Assembly: GCA_947044405.1 (NCBI GenBank)
Contig: CAMRHE010000647.1
Coordinates: 372,001 to 436,000 of the forward strand
DNA length: 64,000 nt
Direction: 5' to 3'
Source of the DNA: Leptodactylus fallax
Lineage: Eukaryota > Chordata > Amphibia > Anura > Leptodactylidae
The position numbers and the translations under genes were made by a program. The notes under the pieces were generated by a model. It was not told where the DNA came from, ran no database searches, and was given only the letters and a program-made list of their open reading frames with translations. This document shows positions 34,391-45,010 of this stretch, one piece after another (position 1 is the first letter of the stretch; each line of letters opens with the position of its first letter).

Positions 34391-35279
34391 AGTTCTTAAT
34401 GCTGTGTATTACACCCTCTAACATCAATGACAGTCTTTTGTGGTAGTTGTGGATGAGGCTCTTTATTTTCTCAGATGGTAAAACTGCCCATTCTTCTTGG
34501 CAAAAAGTCTCCAGTTCCTGTAAATTCCTGGGCTGTCTTGCATGTACTGTGCGCTTGAGATCTCCCCAGAGTGGCTCAATGATATTGAGGTCAGGAGACT
34601 GAGATGGCCACTCCAGAACCTTCACTTTCTTCTGCTGTAGCCAATGACAGGTCGACTTGGCCTTGTGTTTTGGATCGTTGTCATGTTGGAACGTCCAAAT
34701 ACGTCCCATGCGCAGCTTCCTGGCTGATGAGTGCAAATTTGCCTCCAGTATTTGCTGATAACGTGCTGCATTCATCTTTCCTTCAACTTTGACCAAGTTT
34801 CCTGTGCCTTTGAAGCTCACACATCCCCACATCATCAGTGTTCCACCTCCGTGCTTTACAGTAGGAATGGTGTTCCTTTCATCATAGGCCATGTTGACAC
34901 CTCTCCAAATGTAACATTTATGGTTGTGGCCAAAAAGTTTGATTTTTGTCACATCATTCTAAATTACCTTGTTCCAGAAGTTTTGAGGCTTGTCTCTGTT
35001 CTGTTTGGCATATTGAAGGTGAGATTCTTTGTGGCGTTTGCGCAGTAATGGCTTTCTTCTGGCATCTCGACCATGCAGCCCATTTTTCTTCAAGTGCCTC
35101 CTTATTGTGCATCTTGAAACAGCCACACTGATAGTTTTCAGAGAGTCCTGTATTTCAGCTGATGTTATGTGTGGGTTTTTCTTTCCATCCCGAACAATTT
35201 TCTGGGCAGTTGTGGACGAAATTTTGGTTGGTCTACCTGACCGTGGTTTGGTTTCTGGCCATGTTATCAGGCTAAAATT
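34380..35279 (-). pseudogene. Tc1 transposase (DD34E), 5'-deleted with one nonsense codon
   Basis: Homology starts abruptly at about PETKPRSGRPTKISSTTAQK, directly next to the inner edge of the inverted repeat, so the first helix-turn-helix and start codon are gone. It continues through HLKKNGLHGRDARRKPLL to NFWNKVI. There a TAG (34959-34961) replaces what is a tryptophan in relatives, and the residue after the first catalytic D (N-D-V) is V instead of E. The same frame resumes TKIKLFGHN, KHGGGTLMMWG, HDNDPKHKAKS (second D), and SPDLNIIEPLW (E, 34 residues later) to a stop at 34380. It is inactive, yet the frame is otherwise uninterrupted. Confidence 0.93.
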
Positions 35280-35284
35280 ACCAG

Positions 35285-35485
35285 GGTATGTGAACTTTTG
35301 AACAGAGTCATTTTGATGTTTTTGGTTGTCATTATGATTTAAAAAGAGAAAACACAGAAGTTTGACAATAAATGGCTTCAACCAACCACTAACCATGAGT
35401 GGAGAAAAAGTTTTTGTGTTATCATTCATATTCTCTGAAAAAAAGCCAAAAAATCTGCCGGGGTATGTAAACTTTTTAGCACAAC

Positions 35486-35487
<2 letters not shown>
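35285..35487. repeat. right long inverted-repeat arm of the 34178 Tc1
   Basis: Pairs with 34178-34390, with only scattered differences. Confidence 0.9.

Positions 35488-35532
<45 letters not shown>
35486..35532. repeat. (TG)n(TA)n microsatellite
   Basis: TGTGTGTGTG followed by a long TA run adjoins the Tc1 right end. The Tc1 left flank is also TATATA, so the element went into this tract. Confidence 0.97.
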
Positions 35533-35538
<6 letters not shown>

Positions 35539-36164
35539 TGACTAAAACAACTAGTAAATTATGGGATTCCTTTATTGATTTGAATGTTTATTTGATTTTT
35601 TTGGTCTTGCTCAGTCTGAGGTCTCAAACCTAGGAATTGGTGTATGGCAGGCAGCCACGTTTACAGCAGAGCCACCGCCATTCCTGTGAGCTCAAAAAAA
35701 AGCATATTTTTTCTGTGCATGCATAATGTCTTGGTATAAAGAGATATACAATGCTAAAAAAGTATATATTTTTTAACATACAATGTATTGGCATATAGAG
35801 ATATGTCTATGTGTACCAATACATTATGAATGACAAGAAAAAATTACATGTCTGCAAGGGGTCCCTGCTCAATGCCAAATCCCTTTCCCGTCTCCCATGC
35901 CTACACAAATTTTTGTTTTGAGTGGTGTTGTGGCTTGTTCACAGAAAATTATAAAAGTGAAATTAGGTCTGAACAATGTGGCAAAGTGATTCAGATTCAC
36001 TCAAAAAAAAATAAACTTATAGAAATTCATCCCATTCAGTGGCAGAAGCACAATGCTTTACTTAAGGGTATTGAAATGTCTCAGAATGAGGGATGCCATG
36101 AGATACATGACTGCAACCAATGAAATGAGGGAAGGGAAGTCATGCCAGGTTGGAAACCATGATG
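35533..36164. other. unassigned intron
   Basis: No gene or classifiable element. Weak direct repeats around 35720-35830 (ACATACAATG-type words). Confidence 0.45.
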
Positions 36165-36294
36165 CATAGGGGCAGTGGCGTAACTAGGAATGACTGGGCC
36201 CCAAGGCGAACATTTGACAAGGCCCCCCCCCCCCCGAACTGCCACCCCCAACCCTCCCGGACCGCTGCCTCCAACACCCCCGCACAAACCGCAT

Positions 36295-36490
36295 TCCTGC
36301 ACACACTGTTATGTCCCAATGCCCCATAGTGACCCCTACACACACTATTATGCCCCATAGATGCCCGTACACACAGTATTATGCCCCATAGTGGCCCCTG
36401 CACACAGTATTATGCCCCATAGTGGCCCCTGCACACAGTATTATGACCCATAGTGGCCCCTGCACACAGTATTATGCCCCATTGTGGACC
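36295..36490. repeat. 31-bp minisatellite (CACAGTATTATGCCCCATAG...)
   Basis: Six units. The last three full units (36371-36463) are nearly identical and exactly 31 bp long. Confidence 0.97.
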
Positions 36491-36499
36491 ACCCATGAA

Positions 36500-36800
36500 C
36501 GATTATTATACTCTGAGGTCTTTTCAGACCCCAGAGTATAATGATCGGAGACCCAGGGGAGGATGCAAACAAAAGAAAACAATGTTACATACCTCTCCCT
36601 GGCTCTGGCGCACTCCCTGCTACTTCGGCCATCTTCAATGTTGGACCAGATCTCGCGTGAGCTGGGCCGGTGTCACCAAACAGTCCTGAAGCCTGCGGAG
36701 TGACGGAGAGGTAAGTTACATTGTTTTTTATGTTCCCTCACCATCCCTTACCCTCAGATCATTATACTCAGGGGTCTGAAAAGACCCCCAAGTATAATAA
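36500..36800. repeat. composite-repeat module with two GGGGTCT/AGACCCC hairpins (copy 2)
   Basis: TATACTC...GAGTATA stems with inner GGTCT/AGACC at 36507-36540 and 36763-36796, the second nearly perfect with a GAAA loop. Confidence 0.9.
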
Positions 36801-37044
36801 TAGCAGTGTTTGCGGGGTTCGCGGCCCGCGGCCTCACTTACCAATCCCCGCTCCTGCTCACAGTCACCTCCACAGAATGGGAAGCGCAGGCGGCCATGAG
36901 CAGGAGCGGGGATTGGTAAGTAAATAGGGCCCGTTACCTGCTGGGGTTACTCCAGCAGGTAACGGCCTTTTTAAAAAAAAATGTCCCGTGCCCTGTGGCA
37001 GTCAGTACCGCTGCTACCCCAGTAGTTACGCCCCTGCATAGGGG

Positions 37045-37590
37045 GCTGATTGAAGAAGATCTGGATTTTGCTCACAATAATCAGCCACAATAATGAGCCT
37101 ACAAGTATTGGATCTATGTTTGAGAATTCCAAGAGGATGCAATGATACTGAGGAAGTAGAATTATGAAGGGTAAGTTGGGCAATTATTTGAAAGTATTTC
37201 TGGAGACCTGACATTCCCAGACCCTCCTTTGCGTCTATGAGTGTGTAAGGTAAACATCAATCAGTTACCTTTTTATGTAAGGTTACAAAGCTATTTAATG
37301 CCTTGCTTTTTGAGGGATGAGTTATATTTTCTAGGAACCTAGTGAACTACCTAGTAAACATATCTATAATGAACATCCCTTTTATGTGTGAAACTGTTTT
37401 ATTGCTGCTGAGAAAATCAATTTATAATCTGTGTGGAGATTAGCTGTTTGTGCACCCGTTTCTGACTGTGGTCAATGCCCATTGCCATCCCATGACATAA
37501 GGAATAGTAGGTCCATTAGGTGAAAATAGAAGCTCCAGCAGATGCAGACACACCCTGCATGCACCGAATAGTTTATTGCATACAGATTGA
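37045..37590. other. unassigned intron
   Basis: No gene or classifiable element. Confidence 0.45.
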
Positions 37591-37941
37591 GGCTGGGACT
37601 CCACATAGGGTAAATGTCGCAATTTTACTGCGGCAGAAACGCGACAGAAAAAACTGTGGTGTTTTACAGTACCAGCAAAGTGGGGGGGGGGGATTCTGGC
37701 TATTCCCATTATCACATTGAAGAAAAATATCTGCAGCGTACATGCTGCGATTTCAAAAACCGTTGCGTTTTTATATATCGCAGCATGTCAATTATACCTA
37801 CGGAGACGCTGGCATAGGTATAATTGAAGCAGAAAGTCGCAGGAAAACTCTGCAGACTTTTTGTAAAAAACGCAATGTGTTTCCACGGCGGTTTTTCCCG
37901 CATCGCTTTTTGGTTGTGGTTCGCTATGTGGGGCCTTAGCC
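37591..37941. mobile_element. TWA-flanked MITE, subfamily with GCAGCATGTCAATTATACC
   Basis: Ends GGCTGGGACTCCACATAG and CTATGTGGGGCCTTAGCC are inverted; flanks are TGA / TAA. The centre holds ATTATACCTACGGA-type inverted words. Three-base TWA duplications suggest PIF/Harbinger affinity, though no transposase is available to confirm it. Confidence 0.75.
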
Positions 37942-38401
37942 TAAAAGTTGATTTTCTCTTTAATCAGATTGTGCTTTGGCACAACAAAGGTATGTTCTCT
38001 ATGTTACCAAAGGTCCCTTTAAGAGCATATAAGTGGTTTACGTGGTGGTAGATTCCCTTTAAAATAAATAATTTTATTGTACATGTCAAAACAAGTATGA
38101 ATACATACAGTATAATAAGTATATATTTTGTACATTTTAATCTTATGCTAATTAATCTTCTAATCTAATATTCCCACCAACAATATAAAGTGACTGTAAG
38201 ACAGAGTGCTTGTGGATTTAGATGGACACCTGATGATTTTCTCCTAAATTATGGTGGAAGAAGGGAAAATGAAACTACTGTAGATGATACATTACTTTCA
38301 TCTGCTAGAACGTATAAAAACTTGATAACCTATGCTATTTAATATTAGATTTTATAAAAGGCTAAAAATATCAAAGGAGAAAAGTTGTCATGTCTTAGCA
38401 A
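37942..38401. other. dispersed-repeat fragment and intron
   Basis: 37955-38063 matches 23715-23850 and ends ATTCCCTTTAAAAT, a T2-like right end without a clear partner. The rest is unassigned. Confidence 0.5.
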
Positions 38402-38614
38402 GACTAAAGCCCCACGTTGCGGAAACGCAGCTTTTCTTGCTGCATATTTTGTTGCGGTTTTTTGAACCAAAGCCAAGACTGAGCAGGGTAGAAGTATAAG
38501 AACTTCCTAGATATTTCCTATTTCTTTTGTAGCCACTCCTGGCTTTGGCTCAAAAAACCGTAACACAATCTGCAACAAAAAAAAGCTGCGTTTCCGCAAC
38601 CTAGGGCCGTAACC
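38402..38614. mobile_element. TWA-flanked MITE, subfamily with AAAGCCAGGAGTGG
   Basis: GACTAAAGCCCCACGTTGCG at one end and CGCAACCTAGGGCCGTAACC at the other. CCAAAGCCAAG and CTTTGGCTCAAAAAACCG are inverted inside. Same subfamily as 54698 and 57128. Confidence 0.8.
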
Positions 38615-40724
38615 TAAAGGTCTTTTTTATTGTTGGACTTTTCTATTCCTTTGGAATCACTATATTATTCCTTAATGCAACTGTTATTTTAAGTATTTTT
38701 ATCTTACGCTAAATACAATAAATTGAGTATATGTCTTAGAGGTTACTCTTTATGTTTAAAAAGTTACCTGTTTGTACTATTAAGCCAACCCACTATGATG
38801 AGTCCTTTTTCCACAATGTGACTTGTCATTTTTCTACCACCCGTTATTGTTAACGGTTATGGGCATATTTAGACTGAATATTTTTATTGTTCATTTGCTT
38901 TCTAAATGCACGATTAAGCACCTTTCTAAATAGTCTTCATTAGAAACTGTCTCCTGGCTGTAGAGTCTCTATAACTCTTTTATATAGCTTGTTGTCTTGC
39001 TGCATCTGTCATACTTTAAATCTAAGAGCACACTACTCCTGGCTGTGTCACTTCTCTCTAACCTCTCTCCCTTCTCTCAGTGTTAGAGATGGTAGTAGGG
39101 ATGGATTTTGAGTTTTAAGCAGCAGATCAGAGTGTGAAGGGGAAGAAGGGAAGCATCCAGGTCTACAGGGAGGGTTGATCACACAAGCTGAATTGTTATC
39201 AGTGTAGATAGGGAGAAAAACACAGAGTTGGTGTGGGTGGAAAGAATATACAAGCTGTGTATGCATGTAGAGGGAAAAGAAAGAACCCACAACAAACTCT
39301 GTGAAGGGGGTTATACAAGAAGCAATCAGTATAGGAAAATGTATCTGAAAATGGTGTAATCTAAAAAATACAAAAGATGTATATGGCTATGTTAAGAAAT
39401 AAAAAATTATGGCTTCAGAAGTGTGTAGATGGAAAAACAAAAAAAAAGGTTGCCATATGCTGGAGTCCTAAATAGGCCACACACTTAAAGGCCTTATACT
39501 TATCTGTGTCATTTGTGCCACAGGTTTTTCACCATATTGATTATGTGTAATGTGTTGTAGTCACTTTTTTCAGCCTTGTCCGACAAGTGATTATCAGAAA
39601 GGGATGAGGATCCACCAATATTCTTGTGGAAACTAACAGATGGTATAAATTTAGTCTAGGTTGTGAAGGGTGAACTAGATTTACCATCCAGCTTCAGCGA
39701 CTGTGATAAATGTGGTACATTTTAGCAATGTCTAGTCTAAAGTTAGAAAGGATTAGTAAATATGCCTGAATATGCACAAGTTTCTTCTCTATGTAGAAGT
39801 TTCCATTAATGTATTTGTATAATTATGAACACATATAATGGCTTTTAGATGTAAATGATTGTTTCAATGCTACGTATATGGGGGACATTTATTAAGACCA
39901 GTGTTTATATGCCGGTCTTATACTGACTGATGCCAGATGCACCACAGATATTAAGAGGCACAGAAACTGAAATCTGCTCTAAGTAGAAGGTGAAGTAGAT
40001 TTAAGGTATTACTTAAATTAGTTTTCTGGTGATAATAATGTTAAATTTGTCAGGCTCTGAAGGTCATGATTCTCTCCAGTCTGGTCCTGTCCATATGTTT
40101 ATTTAGAAAGCAGCATGTGATGTGAGCATAGGAAAAAAAAGCTTGAACAGTGCAATTTGTTGCACAAAACTTTTATAGCACCATTTCTTGTATCATGGAT
40201 GTGCCCATTGTTTGTGCGATTTTAATTTATATTAAAATATATTAGTTTATTAGATAAATGGGCTGGTGGCAGAAACATTGGCAATACATGTAGAAAGCTA
40301 CAGACATTTCCAAGATTAATAATTCTGTCAAAGGTTGCTTCAAATGTCAGATTTATGTAGAATTTGATTGGATTTTAAGTTCTTAAATGCAAGTTAGAAT
40401 GTCAAGCCTCTGAGCAAATAAACATAACAATTCTAACATTTCCCTATTGAAATCAATCCATAGAACTATATGTTATTTCTTTCAGGCCTACATTTATGTT
40501 TCTTGATGATTTTATTGTTTGTTTATTGGATTTTAGATTTTACTGCTGATCAAAGTAATTGTATGATATTTGAGATTATATTGGTGTTCCCCTACCTTTA
40601 ATGGTATTGTATGGCTGTAAAAAGCAGGTATAACCTTGAGCACTTCAGCTGTTGCTAAACCCGATGTCCATTGAGGGTCTAAGACAATCCATCTTTAACT
40701 CTAAGAGACATGGTTGCAGTTTGC
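38615..40724. other. unassigned intron with one dispersed repeat
   Basis: 39889-40010 starts GGGGGACATTTATTAAGACC and resembles 23985-24140. No exon or intact element. Confidence 0.5.
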
Positions 40725-41312
40725 TTTAAAGAGGACCTTTCACGTCCTCATGTACAGTATATGCGGTTTTACATACCGCTAGAAAGCTGACAGCGCGCTG
40801 AATTCAGTTATATGCCCCGGGGCTGGAGATATCAGGGGTCTAAATTTCACCGTTCACTGTCAGAAGGGCGTTCCTGACAGTCTAGCTGCACTGTGCGGAA
40901 CGCCCTCCCTGACAGTATTCCTCCATAGACTTGTACTGGGGGGGCGTTCCTGACAGCTCAGCGTCATCACTGGGTTGTAAGGAACGCCCCCCCCCCCCGA
41001 CTGTACAGAGCTATGGGACGAGTTCAGAGGGAGGGGGCGTTCCTTACTGCCCAGTGATGATGCTGAGCTGTGAGGAACGCCCCCTCAGTACAATGCTACG
41101 GAGGAATACTGTCAGGGAAGGCGCTCCTCACAGCCCAGCTAGACTGTCAGGAACGCCCCTCTGACAGTGAACGGTGAAATTTAGACCCCCGATATCTCCA
41201 GCCCCGGGGCATATAACGGGAAAGTCGGCAGTGCGCTGAATTCAGCGCCCTGTCCTCTTTCTAGCGGTATGTAAAACCGCATATACATGAGGACGTGAAA
41301 GGTCCTCTTTAA
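40725..41312. mobile_element. T2-like MITE, 588-bp near-palindrome
   Basis: Bounded by TTAAAGAGGACCTTTCACGT and ACGTGAAAGGTCCTCTTTAA. Both arms contain CATATGCGGTTTTACATACCGC-like words, GAATTCAG, the GCCCCGGGGC block and several GGAACGCCC repeats, in mirror order. No coding capacity. Confidence 0.92.
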
Positions 41313-42237
41313 ATGATTGTTGAGGTCATATTTACAGTACGACTAGGGGGGGAAAATTGGGAGATATTTTTGTATACTAACTTCGAGAGTACATTTCACC
41401 AGATTTATACTAAATACAGGACATTTGCATAGTATGTATATATGTAAAATTACCCAGATTAACAAAATAACATAAGTAATTATTAAGATTTTCCTTCCAG
41501 GTGCCCCATGTCTTTTGTGTTACTGTAGATACAGTGATGAGTTTTTCACAGCTTTTTGGGGATTTTCTTTTTATATAAGTATTTTATTTCCCCTTTTTAA
41601 CACTTCTTGTCTTGGTTGATTAACAGTATAGTCTGTTAATCTTTCCCCAATTGTGTTGCCCTTATAAAATGGTAATATAATTTGTCTTTTTCGCTCGCTT
41701 GAGTCTGTGCCATTTTGAATGCAAAAAATGTATCCTCCTGCCCTTTGAAGCAGCAGATTGGCATTGCCAACATAATTTCCTTTTTACAGATTTATATAAT
41801 TCAAATGATGACAATGACCCTTCAGATTTATGCATCCAAGTGCTCTTTTCTTGTCATTTAATGCCTTTTTAACATGAGATATATGTCATGCAAAGTTTCA
41901 TTTTTGTCTTTTATACTTATAGTTCATAGGAATATATTTTACAATGTATTATTCTAAATTATACTTGCCACACCCTATCAGTTTTCTGTGTTATCTTGTT
42001 AGTAATACCTTCCAATTTAGATTTTAGCTCACCGCATTAAGAGTAACCCTATTAAAATTCAATGTTTTAGACTGTTCATCAGACATTTGCACTTTTCTAG
42101 TTTGTTTTATTCTTCCATTGTTACAAGTCTGCTTCAACTACATATATCAGACCACCAGAGTAACAAAGTGACAGTTGACATACAGTAGGTAGGATGACAA
42201 AGAACATACAAGAAGTGGAGCATAGAACAGAAAGTTT
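41313..42237. other. unassigned repeat-poor intron
   Basis: No transposon ends seen; AT-rich with unique-looking sequence at 41700-42110. Confidence 0.45.
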
Positions 42238-42559
42238 TTAAAGGAAGTCTGTCAGCAGGAAAATTCTAAACAAAGTAATCCCAGTACTTTTTTGCGCTCT
42301 TTACATTCTTTCCAAACATGCATTTGTCATTCAGCATTGCAGCTCTATTATCAAGAAAATTGTTGTTATATTGATATGCAAATTAGGTAAAAAAAAAAAA
42401 AGGGCTTTGGGGGCGTTATTTATCTTCCCCAGACTAAACTAGCAATTTTCTTGATAATGGAGCTGCAATCCTGAATAACAAAAACATATCTGAAAAGTGT
42501 GTAAGGAGTACTACAAGGTGTTGTCATTGACAATTTTTCTGGTGACAGACTCCCTTTAA
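42238..42559. mobile_element. T2-like MITE (TTAAAGGAAGTCTGTC ends)
   Basis: TTAAAGGAAGTCTGTCAGCA is mirrored by GGTGACAGACTCCCTTTAA. Inner words CATTTGTCATTCAGCATTGC and GCAATCCTGAATAAC are also inverted. The right TTAA (42556-42559) is shared with the next element. Confidence 0.85.
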
Positions 42560-42806
42560 AGAGGAGCAGTCACCAAGTACAATATGCTAAATTACATACA
42601 TCACTTGATTCTTGCTGTGCCCCTGAACAATTTGGTGTTTGTTGTTTTAAAATTCATCCACATTTTCAAAAGATAAGGCCCCTGGAAGGTTATATGTAAA
42701 TTAGCTCTGATTTGGAGCCCATGTAGACCCCACGAATGGAAATCCGAACACAGGTGTGAACCTAGCATAATTTAGCATTTTGCACTTAGTGACAGGTCCT
42801 CTTTAC
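42556..42806. mobile_element. T2-like MITE abutting the previous one
   Basis: TTAAAGAGGAGCAGTCACCA is mirrored by TTAGTGACAGGTCCTCTTTAC (terminal TTAA altered to TTAC), with inner AATATGCTAAATTA / TAATTTAGCATTTT also inverted. Confidence 0.8.
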
Positions 42807-43299
42807 TAAACAGGTCCTAGTTCACCCACATGTTTAGAGTTCAGAATGTAGATTCCACAGTGCTGACTATGTTATTCAGGCATCATTGAGCTGGGTTAAG
42901 CCAAATTCACGTATTCAAGGACTAGCAAAACAGTTACAGGTACAAACAAGGGTTTAGAGTAAATATATGTAGTAGAGCAGAGTATGTATGGGGAAGATAG
43001 CAGAACTCAATTTGCGGCACAAGAACAACAGCCAGCAAGATGACCAGGCAGTCAATGCTCTGCAGCAGAGTTTCAGTCGGCTCATATTCAGATCTCCAAG
43101 TAAAGCCATGAGTTATGGGGTTAAAGGATATGCACCCTGTTCTGTCTTCTTACACGTTCTCTCAGTGTGCAGTCTGACATACAGCATAAACCTTCTCTGT
43201 CTTCCAAATAAACAGACTGTTTTTTCTGTAATCTAACTATTTATTGGTCAACAGCTTGTAGATATGGTAATGTGATGATGATGATAATGATACTGTTAA
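42807..43299. other. unassigned intron
   Basis: No gene or intact element. Confidence 0.45.
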
Positions 43300-43977
43300 A
43301 ACAGATATTCTTGCACAGGGATAATGGAGCTTAAGTGTGGAGTAGTGCAAGACATGGCATCCCAATGCCTTGTGGGAAGGTTTCTTACTCCCAGAATGCT
43401 TTGCGTAGTGGCATCAGCCATCTTCTTTGGAGTGGCCTGCTGGGGGAGCAGTATATCAACCAGGGACAGAAATAAACTTGACAAGCTGATTAGAAGGGCC
43501 AGCTCTGTCCTGGGGAGCCCACTGGACCCAGTGCAGGTGGTGGGTGACAGAAGGATTCTGTCCGTGGTGAGCTCCATGCAGAAGAAGAAGTCCCATCCCA
43601 TGCATGAGACTGTGATCGCGCTGAGCAGTACTGTCAGTGACCGACTGCTCCACCCTAGGTGTGAGAAGGAGCGCTATCGGAAGTCTTTCCTCCCCACCGC
43701 GGTTAGGCTGTACAACCAACACCGACCTAAGCGGAGATCATTACACACAGAGAACTGAAAATATCTCTCTGCCTGTTAAATCCCCCCCCCCCCCTGCTAC
43801 GCCCTATCTGTCTGTCTGCTATCAATGTAATGCCTCTCACCTTGGAACATTCCTGTACATGTTGTATTTGTATTTGTATCTGCTTATCTTATCTTATCTT
43901 TGCTGCTGTAACACACTGAATTTCCCCATTGTGGGACTATTAAAGGACTATTATTATTATTATATTATTAATGCAAT
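43300..43977 (+). mobile_element. 5'-truncated L2/CR1-group LINE, 3' end
   Basis: The last part of a reverse-transcriptase ORF is followed by a 3' UTR of about 220 bp. That ends in AATTTCCCCATTGTGGGACT, then ATTAAAGGACTATT and a short (TTA)n tail. This tail pattern is usual for L2-like LINEs. Confidence 0.85.
43324..43758 (+). pseudogene. LINE ORF2 C-terminal fragment
   Basis: From about codon 33 the frame reads FFGVACWGSSISTRDRNKLD, KLIRRASSVLGSPLDPVQVV and, towards the end, CEKERYRKSFLPTAVRLYNQ. That is the conserved region after the reverse transcriptase in L2/CR1-type proteins (in vertebrate copies SFLPTAIRLLN-like). The reverse-transcriptase catalytic motifs lie upstream and are absent because of 5' truncation. 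The ORF is uninterrupted for about 145 codons to its natural stop, suggesting a fairly young insertion. The listed start codon is incidental, not the original start. Confidence 0.8.
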
Positions 43978-44764
43978 AGCTTCATAAGGGGAATTCAAGA
44001 GGTAATGTAACTAAAGGACCACTACATGGCGCTATAACCTAATTAGAATAAACATTAACACAAGTATGTAAAATGAGATGACAACACTTTTAGCATCAGA
44101 TTCTGATCCATTGGGCAGAACACACCCAGGTCCTAGGTTACTGGAAATAGTATCAGATTTTGGATGCAGGATACAAACACAGTCCTGAGTTCAATGTTCT
44201 CAAGATACAGACTCATTTTGTAGTATACAGAATAAGGTTCTGGGGTTCAAAGCAGAAAACAGAGTGCAAACTCAGGTTTCAGTGTTCATTCCAAATAGAA
44301 GTCCAGGCAGCAACAAAGCCACTAGTAGAATATATACACAATGCATGACCATGAAGATTGCAGTACTGTTACATTGGATTTTTAGTGTTAAAGATGTTAA
44401 AGCGTAGCAAAAACTATATAAATTTGGTATCACTATAACCATAACAACCTGTAGAATATAGGTAACATATCATTTTGGCGGAAGAGTGAACACCACAAAA
44501 ACAACAACAACCTATTTTTTTTCTAAATCCCTCCTCAATTCAGAATTTTTTTTCAGCTTCCCAGTACCACTGTACTGTACATTTTTTTACAGTTCATTTT
44601 CTTGTATTTGGACTCCTTGTACGAAATATGGGCAGGGCTAGTTGAAAAGGGGGTGTGATATAATATGCTAAATTATTGGCAGAAACTGTGCCAACGTTTT
44701 GGAAGTTGTACCAAAATTTAGAGAAGGAAGCACTGGTACCGCACTATCCTGTTAATAGTGGTGG
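43978..44764. other. unassigned intron
   Basis: No gene or classifiable element. Confidence 0.45.
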
Positions 44765-45010
44765 TGCAAAGCAAGAAGGGTTCTCCAACCCGTAGTCCAG
44801 AATATAGAGTATTGCTGCACACACTCTTGCGATTAGAAGATTTTTTTATTTTTACATGTATCAGTAACAAAAAGGGTATATCAACGCCATTTTAATGAAT
44901 ATTGAAGTAGGATGAGGTCGTAGATCCAAGTAATACGACGTTTCGGTCAGAAGACCTTCATCTGTTAAGATCTGTGGTTCAATATAAATGAAACTATGCT
45001 ATAGGCATTA
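44765..45010 (-). mobile_element. possible Penelope-like element 3' piece
   Basis: On the minus strand the segment reads CAGATGAAGGTCTTCTGACC then GAAACGTCGTATTACTTGG, later TTTTTGTTACTGATACATGT and an AATAAAAAAATC stretch, then GTGTGTGCAGCAATACTC. The ATGAAGG...CCGAAACG arrangement is widespread in amphibian genomes, and I associate it with Penelope-like retroelements. No ORF remains. Confidence 0.35.

Larger units (their letters stand above)
34178..35487 (-). mobile_element. Tc1/mariner element lacking the transposase N-terminus
   Basis: CAGTTGTGCTAAAAAGTTTA and its complement are the tips. TA (34176-34177) precedes the left tip; the right side reads TG within a (TG/TA)n tract, so one TA has mutated. 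Arms of about 205-212 bp are near-identical inverted copies and carry outer AAAGTTTACATACCC and inner AAAGTTCACATACCC direct repeats (IR/DR). Confidence 0.95.
36173..37036. mobile_element. hAT element with 8-bp target duplication, carrying a minisatellite and hairpins
   Basis: Tips CAGTGGCGTAACTA and TAGTTACGCCCCTG are inverted, flanked by the identical octamer CATAGGGG (36165-36172 and 37037-37044). No transposase. The interior order is C-rich tract, 31-bp minisatellite, hairpin module (36507-36540 and 36763-36796), then an inverted GGGATTGGTAAGT / ACTTACCAATCCC pair (36833-36920). Confidence 0.93.
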
